From NCBI RefSeq assembly GCF_002304225.1, contig NZ_NSLB01000002.1, forward strand, positions 186,001 to 250,000: a DNA stretch of 64,000 bases. The letters are read 5' to 3'. Position numbers and translations under genes: made by a program. Source of the stretch: Pseudomonas sp. HAR-UPW-AIA-41. Lineage in GTDB: Bacteria > Pseudomonadota > Gammaproteobacteria > Pseudomonadales > Pseudomonadaceae. Below the pieces are notes generated by a model that worked only from the letters and a program-made list of their open reading frames with translations, searched no databases and was not told the origin of the DNA. This document shows positions 21,901 through 28,206 of this stretch, piece by piece (position 1 is the stretch's first letter; each line of letters opens with the position of its first letter).

Positions 21901-24900
21901 GGTTGCCGTCGCTGATGAACACTACCTGATTGTTCCAGCCCGGCAGCGGTGTAAACGCATCCATGGTCTCTTCGATGGCATCGGTGAAATCGGTGCCATT
22001 ACCAATGGAGTTGGGACGCACGCCGCCCGGCTCGGACGGATTGAGGCCGTTGATCTGGGCAGTGAAGGCAGCGACGCTGTCAAACGGCCCGAACGACAGT
22101 GCACTCTCCGAAAACACCACCAGTTGAACCTGAACAGCTCCGGTCGCCGTGTTGAACAGCTCTTGCCCAGCCGTGCGCACGGCATCGAGCATCTGATTCA
22201 GCTCGCTGTCGCTGATGCTACCGCTGAAGTCCAGCACGAACACCAGGTTGACGTCCTGGGTCTGGCCCGACAGTACGGTGGCCTGGTCGTCCTGGGCCAC
22301 CGGTATGTCGTCTTCGACATTGATCACGAAGCTGCCATCGGCAAAGCCATCCACCGGGTCGCCATCGCCATCGGTGGCGGTCAGCACACCGGAGAAGTCG
22401 ATCGGCAGCCCGAGCAACTGGTCATCATCGGTGCTGCCAGGCAGCGGATGATCCAGCGGCCCCTGCAGCTCGAAGCTGTAGCTGCCGTCGGGATTGACCG
22501 TGAGGGTGAAGACCGGATTGCCACCGGCAGTGGCAGTCAGCACATTGCCGACCACCGAGTAACTCAGCGCAATGGAGTCCGAGGTCAGGCCCTGTGCCTC
22601 CAGGGTCGCAATATCGAGCGGATCGTCACTCAGGCCGAAGTCACCCGCACCATCAGCGCCGAAGTTGACCAGCGCATTGAGTGAACCGATAGGACCGGAT
22701 ACCGAGGTACCTTCACCGTCGCCATCACCGATGCCACCCGCCAGTTCGTCCTCGTCGACATTGGCCGTGACCACCGGGATAGGGTTCTGCTCGCTGTCGT
22801 ACTTCAGCTCGACAGCCACCGGAATATCATCTTCCACACGAATCACGAAGCTGCCCGGATTCAGCCCACTCAGCGGGTCGCCATCGCCGTCGGTGGCGGT
22901 GATCACCGACGAGAAGTCGATGCCCGACGCCAACAGCTCGCTGTCGCCGGCCGGCGTGCCGTCAGCCACCGGATGATCCAGCGGACCGGACAGGGTGAAG
23001 GTGTAACTGCCGTCACCCTCCACCTGCAGGGTGAAGATGGTATTGCCGCCAGCGGTGGCAGTCAGCAGATTGCCGACCACGGTGAAGCTCAGCGCCACAC
23101 CTCCGGAGGTCAGGCCTTGCGCCTGCAGAGCGCCGATCGCAGCTGGGCTGCCAGTCAGGCCAACCGTGCCGGGGCCATCGGCCCCGAAGTTGATGGCCGC
23201 AAACAGCGCACCCTCGGCGCCTGTAGCCACGGTTCCGGTGGTGTCGCCATCGGTGATACCGCCGGGCAACTCATCCTCGTCGACCTGGTTGCTGACCCAT
23301 GGACGCTGCCCGATCTCGCGGGCCACCGGAACGTCATCCTCGACATCAATGGCGAAGCTGCCGTTCGGCAGATTCACGGCCATCGGGTCACCGTCGCCAT
23401 CGGTGGCAGTGATCATCTGCGAGAAGTCGATGCCCAGACCGGCCAGCGTCTCACCATCCAGCGCGCTGTCCGCGATCGGGTGATCGAGCGGGCCACTCAG
23501 TACGAACTCGTAGCTGCCATTGGCATCCACGGTGAGGGTGAAAATGGTATTGCCGTTGGCAGTCGCGGTCAGCACGTTGCCGACCACGCTGTAGGTCAGC
23601 TCGGTGCCCTCGGACTTGAGGTCCTGCGCATCGAGCGAACTGGTGTCGCTGGAGAGCCCTACGCTGCCGGGACCGTCGGCACCGAAGTCGATCAGCGCAA
23701 ACAGGTCGCCCGGGTCACCGGCGGCAATGGTGGTCTGGCCACCCTCCTCGTTGCCCTCGTAGGGGGCACCGTCGAGCAGGGTCAGAGCGTCTTCCTGAAC
23801 CTCCTGATGGATGACCGTCTTCTCGCCACCATCCGGACGCGGCACATCGTCCTCGACGTTGACGGTGAAACTGCCGGCCGGGAAGCCACCGGCCAGCGGG
23901 TCGCCATCGCCATCCGTAACGGTCAGCACGCCGGAGAAGTCGACGCCCAATGCCGGCAGCAGTTCACTGTCAAAACTGCCATCGGGAACCGGATGATCCA
24001 GAGGGCCTTCGAGCACGAACTCCCAGCTGCCATCGGTATTCACCGTAAGGGTGAAGATGGTTTCGCCGCCAGCTATAGCCGTCAGCACATTGCCAACCAC
24101 CTCGTAGGTCAGCGGATCACCGCCGGACTTGAGGTCTTGGGCCTCCAGGGAGCTGACATCAGTAGACAGCCCGAATTCGCCGGGCCCATCGGCACCGAAA
24201 CTGACCAAGCCACTGAGCGAACCCGTGGTAGCACTGCCCACGGTCGTGGTCTGACTGCCCTCCGGGTTCCCCTGGTAGGGAGCACCGCTGCCCACGCTCA
24301 ACGCATCCTCATGAACCACACCGGAGACGGAGCTACCCTCTTCGCCTCCCGCCAGCACCGGCACGTCATCCTCGATGTCGACGGTAAAGCTACCGGAGGG
24401 GAAGCCGCCTACCAATGGATCTCCATCACCGTCGGTCGCAGTGAGGATGCCCGAGAAATCGATACCCAGACCGGGCAGGTCTTCCGAGTCAAAGCCGCCA
24501 TCGGCAATCGGATGTTCTATCGGACCCTGCAGTACAAACTCCCAACTACCGTCGCCGTTGACGGTCAGGGTGAAAATGGTTTCGCCGCCGGCGCTGGCAG
24601 TCAGTACATTGCCAACCACCTCGTAGGTCAGCGGATCGCCGCTGGAGGTGAGCCCTTGCAAGTCGAGGGAGCTGACATCCGTAGACAACCCAAAGTCGCC
24701 AGGGCCATCGGCACCGAAGTTGACCAGGGCTGAAAGCGAGCCCGCCAGTCCGGTGGCCGTTGTAGTCTGACCACCCTCTGGATTGCCATCATGGGGCGCA
24801 CCATCGCCACTGCTGAGCGCATCCTCGTGGACGATGCCCGTGACTTGCGGGAAATCCTGCCGCGCAAATTCGCCTTCGTCACGACTACCCGCCCATTGCG

Positions 24901-26371
24901 GCACATCATCCTCGACATCGATAACGAAGCTGCCGCCGTTAAAGGTGCCGACCGAGTCGCCATCACCGTCGACTGCAGTCAGGACACCGGAGAAGTCGAT
25001 CGGCAACTCAAGAAACTCATCATCGTTGCCATCCGGAGTCGGGTGATCCAGCTGCCCAACCAGGGTAAAGGTGAAGCTGCCGTCGCCGCCCACCTGCAGG
25101 GTGAAAATGGTTTCGCCGCCCGCCGATGCGGTGAGCACGTTACCCGCCACGCTGTAGCTCAGCGCTGTGCCGCCAGAGGTCAGCCCCTGGGCCTCCAGGC
25201 TGGCAATCGCCACCGGGCTGCCTGACAAACCGAAGCTGCCAATGCCATCGGCGCCAAAGTTGACCAGCGCCCCCAGCGCACCGGGAGCGCCGCTGGCGAC
25301 ATTGGTGACGAAGTCTCCGTCGGTGATGCCATCGGAAGTTTCGTCTTCGTCAACGGCGGCAGATACCTGAGCAGCCTCGCCCTCCGTCAGGATGGGGCCG
25401 TCATCGTTCACCAGCACATTCAGCTGCACGGTCGGCGAAACATCGCCGTCCAGGTCGAACATGCGTACGCCGAAGCTCTCGCCTACCTGGTCGGCAGCAC
25501 CTGTGGCGTTGGGATTGCCGTGATTCAGGGTGTTGTCGGTCAGGGTGTAGGTCCAGTTACCCGCGGCGTCGACAACCAGAACGCCATACTGCCCCTGCAC
25601 TACACCACCGGCGGTAACATCTATCCAATTACCGTTGACATCTTGGATCTGAACGGAGGCCACCCCATCAGGTGAGTTGATCAGCAAGTTGCCACTGGCC
25701 TGCTCTGCACCGCTGACGGGGTTGGTCCCGTCAGCCAATGCCTCCTCGTCAACAACCGCAGGGCCGGTAACGATAGTGCCTTCTGCATCCTCGTACTCGA
25801 CGATGATTTCAGGAGTGAAATCCAGGATCGGATCGGGATCGACTATAGGTTCAGGATCCGGAAACTCAGGACCAGTACTCAAACCCTCTGTGGGATAGCC
25901 AATGGTGGGATCAAGCGCACCACCAACCTCTGAGAGCAACACAAACGAGTGCCCACCTCCAACTCCTCCAGCGCCACCGGCACCGCCTGCACCACCGGCA
26001 CCTGGGCCAGCCGCCGTGGCTTCACCCACCTGAGTAGGGTCCACGCCCGCTTCAATCGCAGCCTGCAATTGCTCAACTTCGGTCAACTCATCCTGGCTTG
26101 GCGGCGCTGGAGGAGCATCTTCGGCGGCGGCTGATGGTGTCGTACTGCTACCCGCCAGCATCTGCTCATCGAGAGGGAGCGTACTGTCGCGTCCTACGGT
26201 CAGCTCACCGCCATTGGTCAGACGAATGGCGACGGCGCCAGAAGCCCCTGTGACGATCTGTTCACCGGCAAAAACCCGGTCACCTTCAGCGAGAGGGCGG
26301 CGAGTCCCATCGCCTGCTACCGCAAACACCTCGCCGACAACTGTTCTGACGACACCAATCAAAGTAGCCAT
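12917..26371 (-). CDS. lapA: Giant LapA-type RTX adhesin with retention module and three vWA domains
   Basis: This 4,484-residue adhesin is exported by a type I system. Start: ATG at 26371, with GGAGG 8 bp upstream; an in-frame GTG five codons earlier overlaps that site. Order of parts: an N-terminal retention domain (MATLIGVVRTVVGEVFAV, to about 115), the LapG site TAAG at 119-122, a Gly-rich hinge, a VCBS-like domain, six class-A T1SS-143-type repeats (about 325-1357), vWA1 (about 1372-1560), three class-B repeats (about 1835-2370), vWA2 (about 2523-2720), five class-B' repeats (about 2998-3787), vWA3 (about 3792-4000) and two RTX nonapeptide blocks (about 4243-4290 and 4328-4381). A C-terminal secretion signal ends DDNALKTA. 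All three vWA domains keep DxSxS. By eye I found one cysteine (FNYCAS). It is a surface adhesin for attachment and biofilm formation; the ligand is unknown. Confidence 0.95.
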   Translation of the reverse strand: MATLIGVVRTVVGEVFAVAGDGTRRPLAEGDRVFAGEQIVTGASGAVAIRLTNGGELTVGRDSTLPLDEQMLAGSSTTPSAAAEDAPPAPPSQDELTEVEQLQAAIEAGVDPTQVGEATAAGPGAGGAGGAGGAGGVGGGHSFVLLSEVGGALDPTIGYPTEGLSTGPEFPDPEPIVDPDPILDFTPEIIVEYEDAEGTIVTGPAVVDEEALADGTNPVSGAEQASGNLLINSPDGVASVQIQDVNGNWIDVTAGGVVQGQYGVLVVDAAGNWTYTLTDNTLNHGNPNATGAADQVGESFGVRMFDLDGDVSPTVQLNVLVNDDGPILTEGEAAQVSAAVDEDETSDGITDGDFVTNVASGAPGALGALVNFGADGIGSFGLSGSPVAIASLEAQGLTSGGTALSYSVAGNVLTASAGGETIFTLQVGGDGSFTFTLVGQLDHPTPDGNDDEFLELPIDFSGVLTAVDGDGDSVGTFNGGSFVIDVEDDVPQWAGSRDEGEFARQDFPQVTGIVHEDALSSGDGAPHDGNPEGGQTTTATGLAGSLSALVNFGADGPGDFGLSTDVSSLDLQGLTSSGDPLTYEVVGNVLTASAGGETIFTLTVNGDGSWEFVLQGPIEHPIADGGFDSEDLPGLGIDFSGILTATDGDGDPLVGGFPSGSFTVDIEDDVPVLAGGEEGSSVSGVVHEDALSVGSGAPYQGNPEGSQTTTVGSATTGSLSGLVSFGADGPGEFGLSTDVSSLEAQDLKSGGDPLTYEVVGNVLTAIAGGETIFTLTVNTDGSWEFVLEGPLDHPVPDGSFDSELLPALGVDFSGVLTVTDGDGDPLAGGFPAGSFTVNVEDDVPRPDGGEKTVIHQEVQEDALTLLDGAPYEGNEEGGQTTIAAGDPGDLFALIDFGADGPGSVGLSSDTSSLDAQDLKSEGTELTYSVVGNVLTATANGNTIFTLTVDANGSYEFVLSGPLDHPIADSALDGETLAGLGIDFSQMITATDGDGDPMAVNLPNGSFAIDVEDDVPVAREIGQRPWVSNQVDEDELPGGITDGDTTGTVATGAEGALFAAINFGADGPGTVGLTGSPAAIGALQAQGLTSGGVALSFTVVGNLLTATAGGNTIFTLQVEGDGSYTFTLSGPLDHPVADGTPAGDSELLASGIDFSSVITATDGDGDPLSGLNPGSFVIRVEDDIPVAVELKYDSEQNPIPVVTANVDEDELAGGIGDGDGEGTSVSGPIGSLNALVNFGADGAGDFGLSDDPLDIATLEAQGLTSDSIALSYSVVGNVLTATAGGNPVFTLTVNPDGSYSFELQGPLDHPLPGSTDDDQLLGLPIDFSGVLTATDGDGDPVDGFADGSFVINVEDDIPVAQDDQATVLSGQTQDVNLVFVLDFSGSISDSELNQMLDAVRTAGQELFNTATGAVQVQLVVFSESALSFGPFDSVAAFTAQINGLNPSEPGGVRPNSIGNGTDFTDAIEETMDAFTPLPGWNNQVVFISDGNPNQQTGTGGNSLADSTATAWNNFVDSNGITVTTIGVGNGIIDQRLEDVDLDAGPNNDPLRVDDFDDLVDTLVDQVTGGLVTGNVLQGNDNAVGGGDDDAYGADGPGRILSLEIDGVTYTWDGVLDGDEQLSNVLTLAGGKLSFNFQTGAWSYQAPANLDGDKTETFDYVIVDNDGDPSTATLTIHVEDTGPVEGFVDEDNLPDGIDDLDSVTDSVSGSVAELVVGPDAGLHFTLSTDTSGITPASSGGVALVYSVLGNTLTATAGPAGPVVFTLQVIDNGDYTFNLEKALDHPADGSNDNQLLTLDFSSILQANDGSAPLTLAGNFLIHVEDDIPLVDAVLSGQQPVALNTQDAETIGSNFDSASSNFSGAFSATANHGADGPGAVTWSYSMVLLVAEGTLAGLSSDGAAIRLYQTPGGTIIGSTAGSEGAISGSNTIFTLSVNGSGVVTLNQYQEIDHELPGANGNYDSQEALLGANLVGLQGTATIRDYDQDTHSDSVTLDLGGKVAFDDHGPSISLGFGQHSEVLNTQDAQTIGGASDSDTDSFSGAFTITSQNYGADGAGGVSSSYALTMIAAEGTSSGLSSDGATVYLYESGGVIYGSTSASEAGVDPSNTIFTLSVNSATGQVTLTQFEEIDHSAPGVGSNYGNQEAVLGSGLVGLKGTVVITDGDGDTASADKTLDLGGKVAFDDDGPRITLGFGTAPVPTLNTQDAQTIGASSDTDTGNFGGALVVSSSSHGADGPGNIVQSYSLNLLSGGNGPLASGMNSAAGPIYLYKIGGEIVGSSSATLVGVAAGNTVFSLAVNSGTGQVTLTQFQEIFHDAPGSASNYSSQEEVLLAGKIGLTLTATITDGDGDFATADKTLDLGGKIAFDDDGPSTSANAVVQLDDDALAGGIAGGPAGSDDADALNVSGTLQHNFGADGAGVLKWLESGAPGGFTYQASPDGSQLLVKQGGTTVLTLTLNSATGAYTVTQNAPIQHANADLENNQPFTLTYQVTDKDGDTTTGSLTVNVDDDTPVAQDDVAYVSTGQTEDINMVFVLDFSGSISTSELNLMLDAVRTAGQELFASAGGAVQVQLVVFSESALSFGPFDSAAAFAAQVNALNPSEPGGVRPNTIGNGTDFTDAIEETMDTFTPLPGWNNQVVFISDGNPNQQTGTGGNSLADSTATAWNNFIDSNGITVTTIGIGNGIVDQRLEDVDLDAGPNNDPLRVDDFDDLVDTLLDDVVGGLVNGNVLHGSDGVNNGGSGDDDGYGADGPGRILSIEINGITYVWNGAGVIDPSSGPNILGNQLTDIPTAGGGELDFNFATGAWTYRAPSTSSGDKVETFDYVIVDKDGDPSEATLTVYVEDISPVIAKVDEDELPGGITDNDTVTTVATGNLSDLAIGPSAGVQFGLSTNTAGLAPVTSGGVALVYSVSGGTLTAKAGVAGPTVFTLTVETDGDYTFTLSRPVDHPLGNGDDNELLVMNFASILQASNGATPVALAGDFLVQIEDDVPAIAAGSAPADSLQVDETNLSVNASTNFAGAFTGGYGGDGSGTTTYNLSVSAPGVDSGLDDSATGSNILLYNEAGVIVGRVGGAGGQIAFTVSVNGSGVVSLDQLRAIVHTPNSGADQESSLGAANLIRLTATITDKDGDSTSATLNLGEAISFRDDGPSISVGVATADSLQVDETSLSTNASTSFAGAFTGSYGADGAGTTTYALGVSSAGVDSGLDDSATGSNILLYNEAGVIVGRVGGAGGQIAFTVTVNGSGLVTLDQQRAIIHTPNTGVDQESSLGAANLVQLTATITDRDGDSTSATLNLGEAISFRDDGPSISAGSAGIDTLQVDESNLLGDASTNFAGAFSGNYGADGAGSTTYSLSVSAAGVDSGLDDSATGSNILLYNEAGVIVGRVGGLGGQIAFTVTVNGSGQVTLDQQRAIIHTPNSGVDQESSLGAANMVQLSATITDKDGDSSTATLNLGNAISFRDDGPSISAGAVTADSLQVDESDLTVNATTNFAGVFTSSYGADGAGSITYALGVSSAGVDSGLDDSVTGSNILLYNESGTIVGRVGGVGGQIAFTVTVNGSGQVTLDQQRAIIHTPNAGVDQESSLGAANLVQLSATITDKDGDSNTATVNLGNAISFRDDGPSISAGPVTADSLQVDESNLATNATTSFAGSFSSSYGADGAGSITYALGVSSAGVDSGLDDSATGSNILLYNESGTIVGRVGGAGGQVAFTVTVNGSGQVTLDQQRAIVHTPNSGPDQETSLGAANLVQLTATITDKDGDTSTATINLGNAISFRDDAPSAVNQTQSGQAAVSLNSNLLIVLDVSGSMGDASGVGSMDRLQVAKNALLELLEQYDALGDVRVSFVTFSSGANVESTWVTVTEAKAAILATSDGGSTNYDEALIDAINVYDDAGKLATGNVQNVAYFLSDGYPNTPSDDAGISNVAGSAAGWPTPYSNGGVSEEQAWINFLTANNIRSYALGMGTGVDASALNPIAYNGTAGGGNTNAIEVDDLNDLTATLVATAQASPIPGNLTSGGGFGADGGFVGSLVIAGKTYSYDKLTNTFVASGPGANNGSLSGNVLTVTMGGGSSIAVNMLTGSYTYTPPSAINSIVVATIAFTLIDNDGDAASANLNINITPGQGAMVIRDDLVLTNVNTQAGDDVINIPTWALLANDTGSSSGLLSVFNVSGAADGFAGLGVGTVSFTEENGSASDGGRFNYCASINGSSVLDTAVVDVTRSAGSNTLTGTFRNEILLGRDGTADSLNGGDGDDVLIGLGGNDTLDGGTGNDILAGGLGNDTLIGGTGVDAATYIDIGASVSVSLNTGLQQNTGGAGLDTLSGIENLIGSNFGDTLTGNGSANVLFGAGGNDTLVGLGGDDFLIGGVGGDTMSGGSGKDTYVWQKGGLGGGLDHITDFNLDASGVNSDKLDLSQLLSGVGSNPTDLQNYLDFAFAGTTTTIDVRAEAAGPVVQQVMLDNINLSTFYGSSNEATIITNLLDDNALKTA
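13230..13645 (-). other. RTX calcium-binding nonapeptide blocks
   Basis: Two blocks (13,500-13,645 and 13,230-13,390) encode G-G-x-G-x-D-x-L-x nonapeptides such as GGDGDDVLI, GLGGNDTLD and GGTGNDILA, separated by a DTLSGIENLIGS spacer. Binding calcium outside the cell makes them fold, which drives type I export. Confidence 0.9.
14370..14995 (-). other. vWA3 domain of the adhesin
   Basis: LLIVLDVSGSMG carries the MIDAS DxSxS, followed by GGSTNYDEAL (threonine) and FLSDGYPN (aspartate). It is clearly diverged from vWA1 and vWA2. It lies between the 474-bp array and the RTX region, close to the C-terminus that first emerges from the cell. Confidence 0.85.
15011..17380 (-). repeat. Class-B' tandem array, five units of exactly 474 bp
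   Basis: Units start at the Asp codon of D(S/T)LQVDE at 17380, 16906, 16432, 15958 and 15484. All four intervals are exactly 474 bp (158 residues). Each unit contains FAG(A/V/S)F, YG(A/G)DG(A/S)G, VDSGLDDS, ILLYNE, VGRVGG, an I-(V/I)-H-T-P-N turn and TITD(K/R)DGD. Confidence 0.95.
18150..18814 (-). repeat. vWA2 module, copy of vWA1
   Basis: This is the second near-identical vWA domain (MIDAS DFSGSIS, SDGNPNQQ). Protein differences from vWA1 in the last 60 residues are mostly V/I exchanges. Downstream it shares the DDDxYGADGPGRILS segment with the first module, so the duplicated unit extends beyond the vWA domain itself. Confidence 0.85.
19270..20860 (-). repeat. Class-B adhesin repeats (three copies)
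   Basis: Three repeats start at LNTQDA (20857, 20320 and 19777; periods 537 and 543 bp). Each continues through SGAF, HGADGxG, SYSL, LSSDG, NTIFTL, a calcium loop D-G-D-G-D and LDLGGKVAFDDDGP. They occur only between vWA1 and vWA2. Confidence 0.85.
21640..22270 (-). repeat. vWA1 module, duplicated as vWA2
   Basis: This encodes the MIDAS DFSGSIS, a GTDF threonine and an SDGNPN aspartate. Its DNA aligns without gaps to 18,184-18,814 at a fixed offset of 3,456 bp. I counted 12 differences in the 180 bases from 21817 compared with those from 18361. Confidence 0.85.
22300..25400 (-). repeat. Class-A adhesin repeats (six copies)
   Basis: Six repeats of about 505-540 bp (roughly 170-180 residues) each contain an E/D-D-x-L start, a NFGADGxG core, VVGNVLTA, FTLTV, a G-P-L-D-H-P turn, a T-D-G-D-G-D-P calcium-type loop and a final VEDDVP. 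They belong to the T1SS-143/DUF5801 type found in secreted adhesins. Two further degenerate class-A units follow vWA1 and vWA2. Confidence 0.85.
26006..26017 (-). other. LapG cleavage site (TAAG) in the adhesin
   Basis: Codons ACG GCG GCT GGC encode Thr-Ala-Ala-Gly at residues 119-122 of the adhesin. A Gly-rich stretch (GPGAGGAGGAGG) follows. The di-alanine motif, its distance from the N-terminus and the following hinge match the processing site of LapA (TAAG in P. fluorescens). Confidence 0.85.
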
Positions 26372-26563
26372 GAATCCATCCTCCACGCTGCAGTCGTAAC
26401 TGACGGCAATAGCAAAAAGCCAGGTAGCTCTGCGGATACCGGATATTCAGCAGGAGGCGATCAGTCTTGATGGGCGCAAGCACACAAAAAGCACACAGTG
26501 ACGAAAAAATGGCACCCTGTCTGCCATACAGCTACCCGTCAATTTCACTCCCCGATTCGTCCC

Positions 26564-26577
26564 GTCAGAGTTCTGAC
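26564..26577. promoter_or_regulatory. Palindrome in the adhesin/lapE divergent region
   Basis: GTCAGA-GT-TCTGAC is a perfect 6-2-6 inverted repeat roughly in the middle of the 454-bp region (26372-26825) between the two divergent genes. It sits about 190 bp from the adhesin start and 250 bp from the lapE start. The rest of this gap is AT-richer than its surroundings and holds no credible gene. A GTCAAT half-site at 26538 resembles half of a FleQ box, but its second half does not match. Confidence 0.4.
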
Positions 26578-26825
26578 TATCATTCACTTAGAAGCCGACG
26601 AACGGTCAAAAACCACTGATTCGTATGGACTTCTGCATCCAAGATTGGTCCTGATCCCCAGCTCTGCATAAGATTTTTTCCTCATAAAAGTTGCGTCCTT
26701 TTTTTCTAAGCTAGGCTCAAGGATGTTCTTAGCTATTGAGTGTCTGTTAAGTCCCCTGCTCGAAATGGCGCAAACGCAATTAATTGGCGACCCTATTCAA
26801 GCACTCATATAAAGGAGATACCCTC

Positions 26826-28184
26826 ATGCGCGTACTTACTCCGCTGCGGAGCGCCATGCTGGTTGCCATGGCAAGCACATCGCTTCATGCAATGACTCTC
26901 ACCGAAGCCATTCAAAGCACTCTGGATAACCATCCCGAGATAGCCGCCAGTGCCAGCAGCCGACTGGTTGCCGATGAGGATGTAAAGGTTGCCAAGGGGG
27001 GATATCTACCAACCGTAGACCTGCTTTCCGGCTACGGTCGCGAGCACACCGACAGCCCCTCTACACGTGTGCCCGTTGGCAGTCACAACACTGAGACTCT
27101 GACTTACAGCACCAATGAGTTGCGGCTGAGGCAAATGCTGTTCGACGGCTTCAACACGCCAAATGAAGTCGCACGTACCGAAGCGGTAGTGAATTCTCGT
27201 GCCTATTACCTGCTGGGCACTGCAGAAAGCCTGGCTCTGCGTACCGTCGAGGTTTACCTCGATGTACTAAAACGACGCGAGATGGTTTCGCTGGCAGAGA
27301 ACAACCTGCGCGCTCACCAGCGCGTACATGATCAGATCAGCCTACGCAGCGACCAGGGTGTCGGCAGCACCGCAGACCGTGACCAATCCGCAGCCCGTCT
27401 GGCCCTGGCACAGAACAACCTCTACACAGAACAGGTCAATCTGCGCGATGCCGAAGCCAACTTCTTCAGCGCAACCGGGCGCATGGCTGACGAACTGGAA
27501 TCACCGGCCTCCATCAAGGGAGAGGTTCCCGAGGACGTCAACAGTGCCCGCCAAGTAGTGATCAACAACAACCCCTACCTGAAATCCGCGCAGGCCGATG
27601 TCCAGGCTGCCGAGAAGCAGTATGAGGTCGCCAAGTCGCCCTTCTATCCGCGTTTCGACGCGGAGCTGTCGACCTCGGCCGGTAACAACAACGGCGGCGA
27701 TGAAGGCCACGACAAGGGCTGGCGAGCCGCCGTGGTAATGAACTACAACCTGTTCAACGGCATGCGCGATAAAGCACGCCTGCAAGGTGCTGCCTATCAG
27801 ATCAACGAAGCCATGGACATTCGCAACAATGCCCTGCGGGTTCTCAACGAGAACCTCAACCTGGCCTGGAACGCTCTGGAAAATGCCCGCCTGCAGACTC
27901 CCAGGGCACGAGACTACGCCGAATACAGCGCCAGCACCCGTGAGGCCTATCAGCAACAATTCAGCCTTGGCCAGCGCACCCTGCTGGATCTGCTCGACAG
28001 TGAAAACGAGCTTTTTACCGCCAATCGACGCTACACCGAAGTGCGCTACATAGAAGAGTTCTCCATGTATCGCCTGATGGCTGCCATGGGTGAGCTGTTG
28101 CGCAAACAAGGGGTCGTGGTACCGGCGGAAGCGGTAGCCCTGACCGAGGTCAAGAGTGAGGCGAGCCTGCCCAATCTGAAGTAG
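26826..28184 (+). CDS. lapE: LapE-like TolC-family outer-membrane channel
   Basis: The start is the ATG at 26826, with AGGAG 8 nt upstream. A longer reading from a TTG at 26784 has no ribosome site. The 452-residue protein has a signal peptide (to about 22, ending in LHA), then the two TolC repeats. The first begins MTLTEAIQSTLDNHPEI and the second NNPYLKSAQADVQAAEKQY, with LGQRTLLDLLDSENELF near the end typical of type I outer-membrane components. It forms the outer-membrane pore of the type I exporter. In the Lap model the retention module of the adhesin plugs this channel. It is first in lapEBC and divergent from its cargo. Confidence 0.93.
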   Translation: MRVLTPLRSAMLVAMASTSLHAMTLTEAIQSTLDNHPEIAASASSRLVADEDVKVAKGGYLPTVDLLSGYGREHTDSPSTRVPVGSHNTETLTYSTNELRLRQMLFDGFNTPNEVARTEAVVNSRAYYLLGTAESLALRTVEVYLDVLKRREMVSLAENNLRAHQRVHDQISLRSDQGVGSTADRDQSAARLALAQNNLYTEQVNLRDAEANFFSATGRMADELESPASIKGEVPEDVNSARQVVINNNPYLKSAQADVQAAEKQYEVAKSPFYPRFDAELSTSAGNNNGGDEGHDKGWRAAVVMNYNLFNGMRDKARLQGAAYQINEAMDIRNNALRVLNENLNLAWNALENARLQTPRARDYAEYSASTREAYQQQFSLGQRTLLDLLDSENELFTANRRYTEVRYIEEFSMYRLMAAMGELLRKQGVVVPAEAVALTEVKSEASLPNLK

Positions 28185-28206
28185 TTGTCACGCAGGAGCC
28201 GTACAC

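Noticed and set aside
20999..24733. Two further long plus-strand frames (561 and 586 codons) inside the adhesin gene
   Set aside because: They have the same origin: long antisense frames arise from GxGD-type codon bias in the repeats. The products are repetitive and unlike any protein family.
26538..26551. GTCAAT-containing sequence considered as a FleQ box
   Set aside because: Only the first half matches the GTCAATAAATTGAC consensus.
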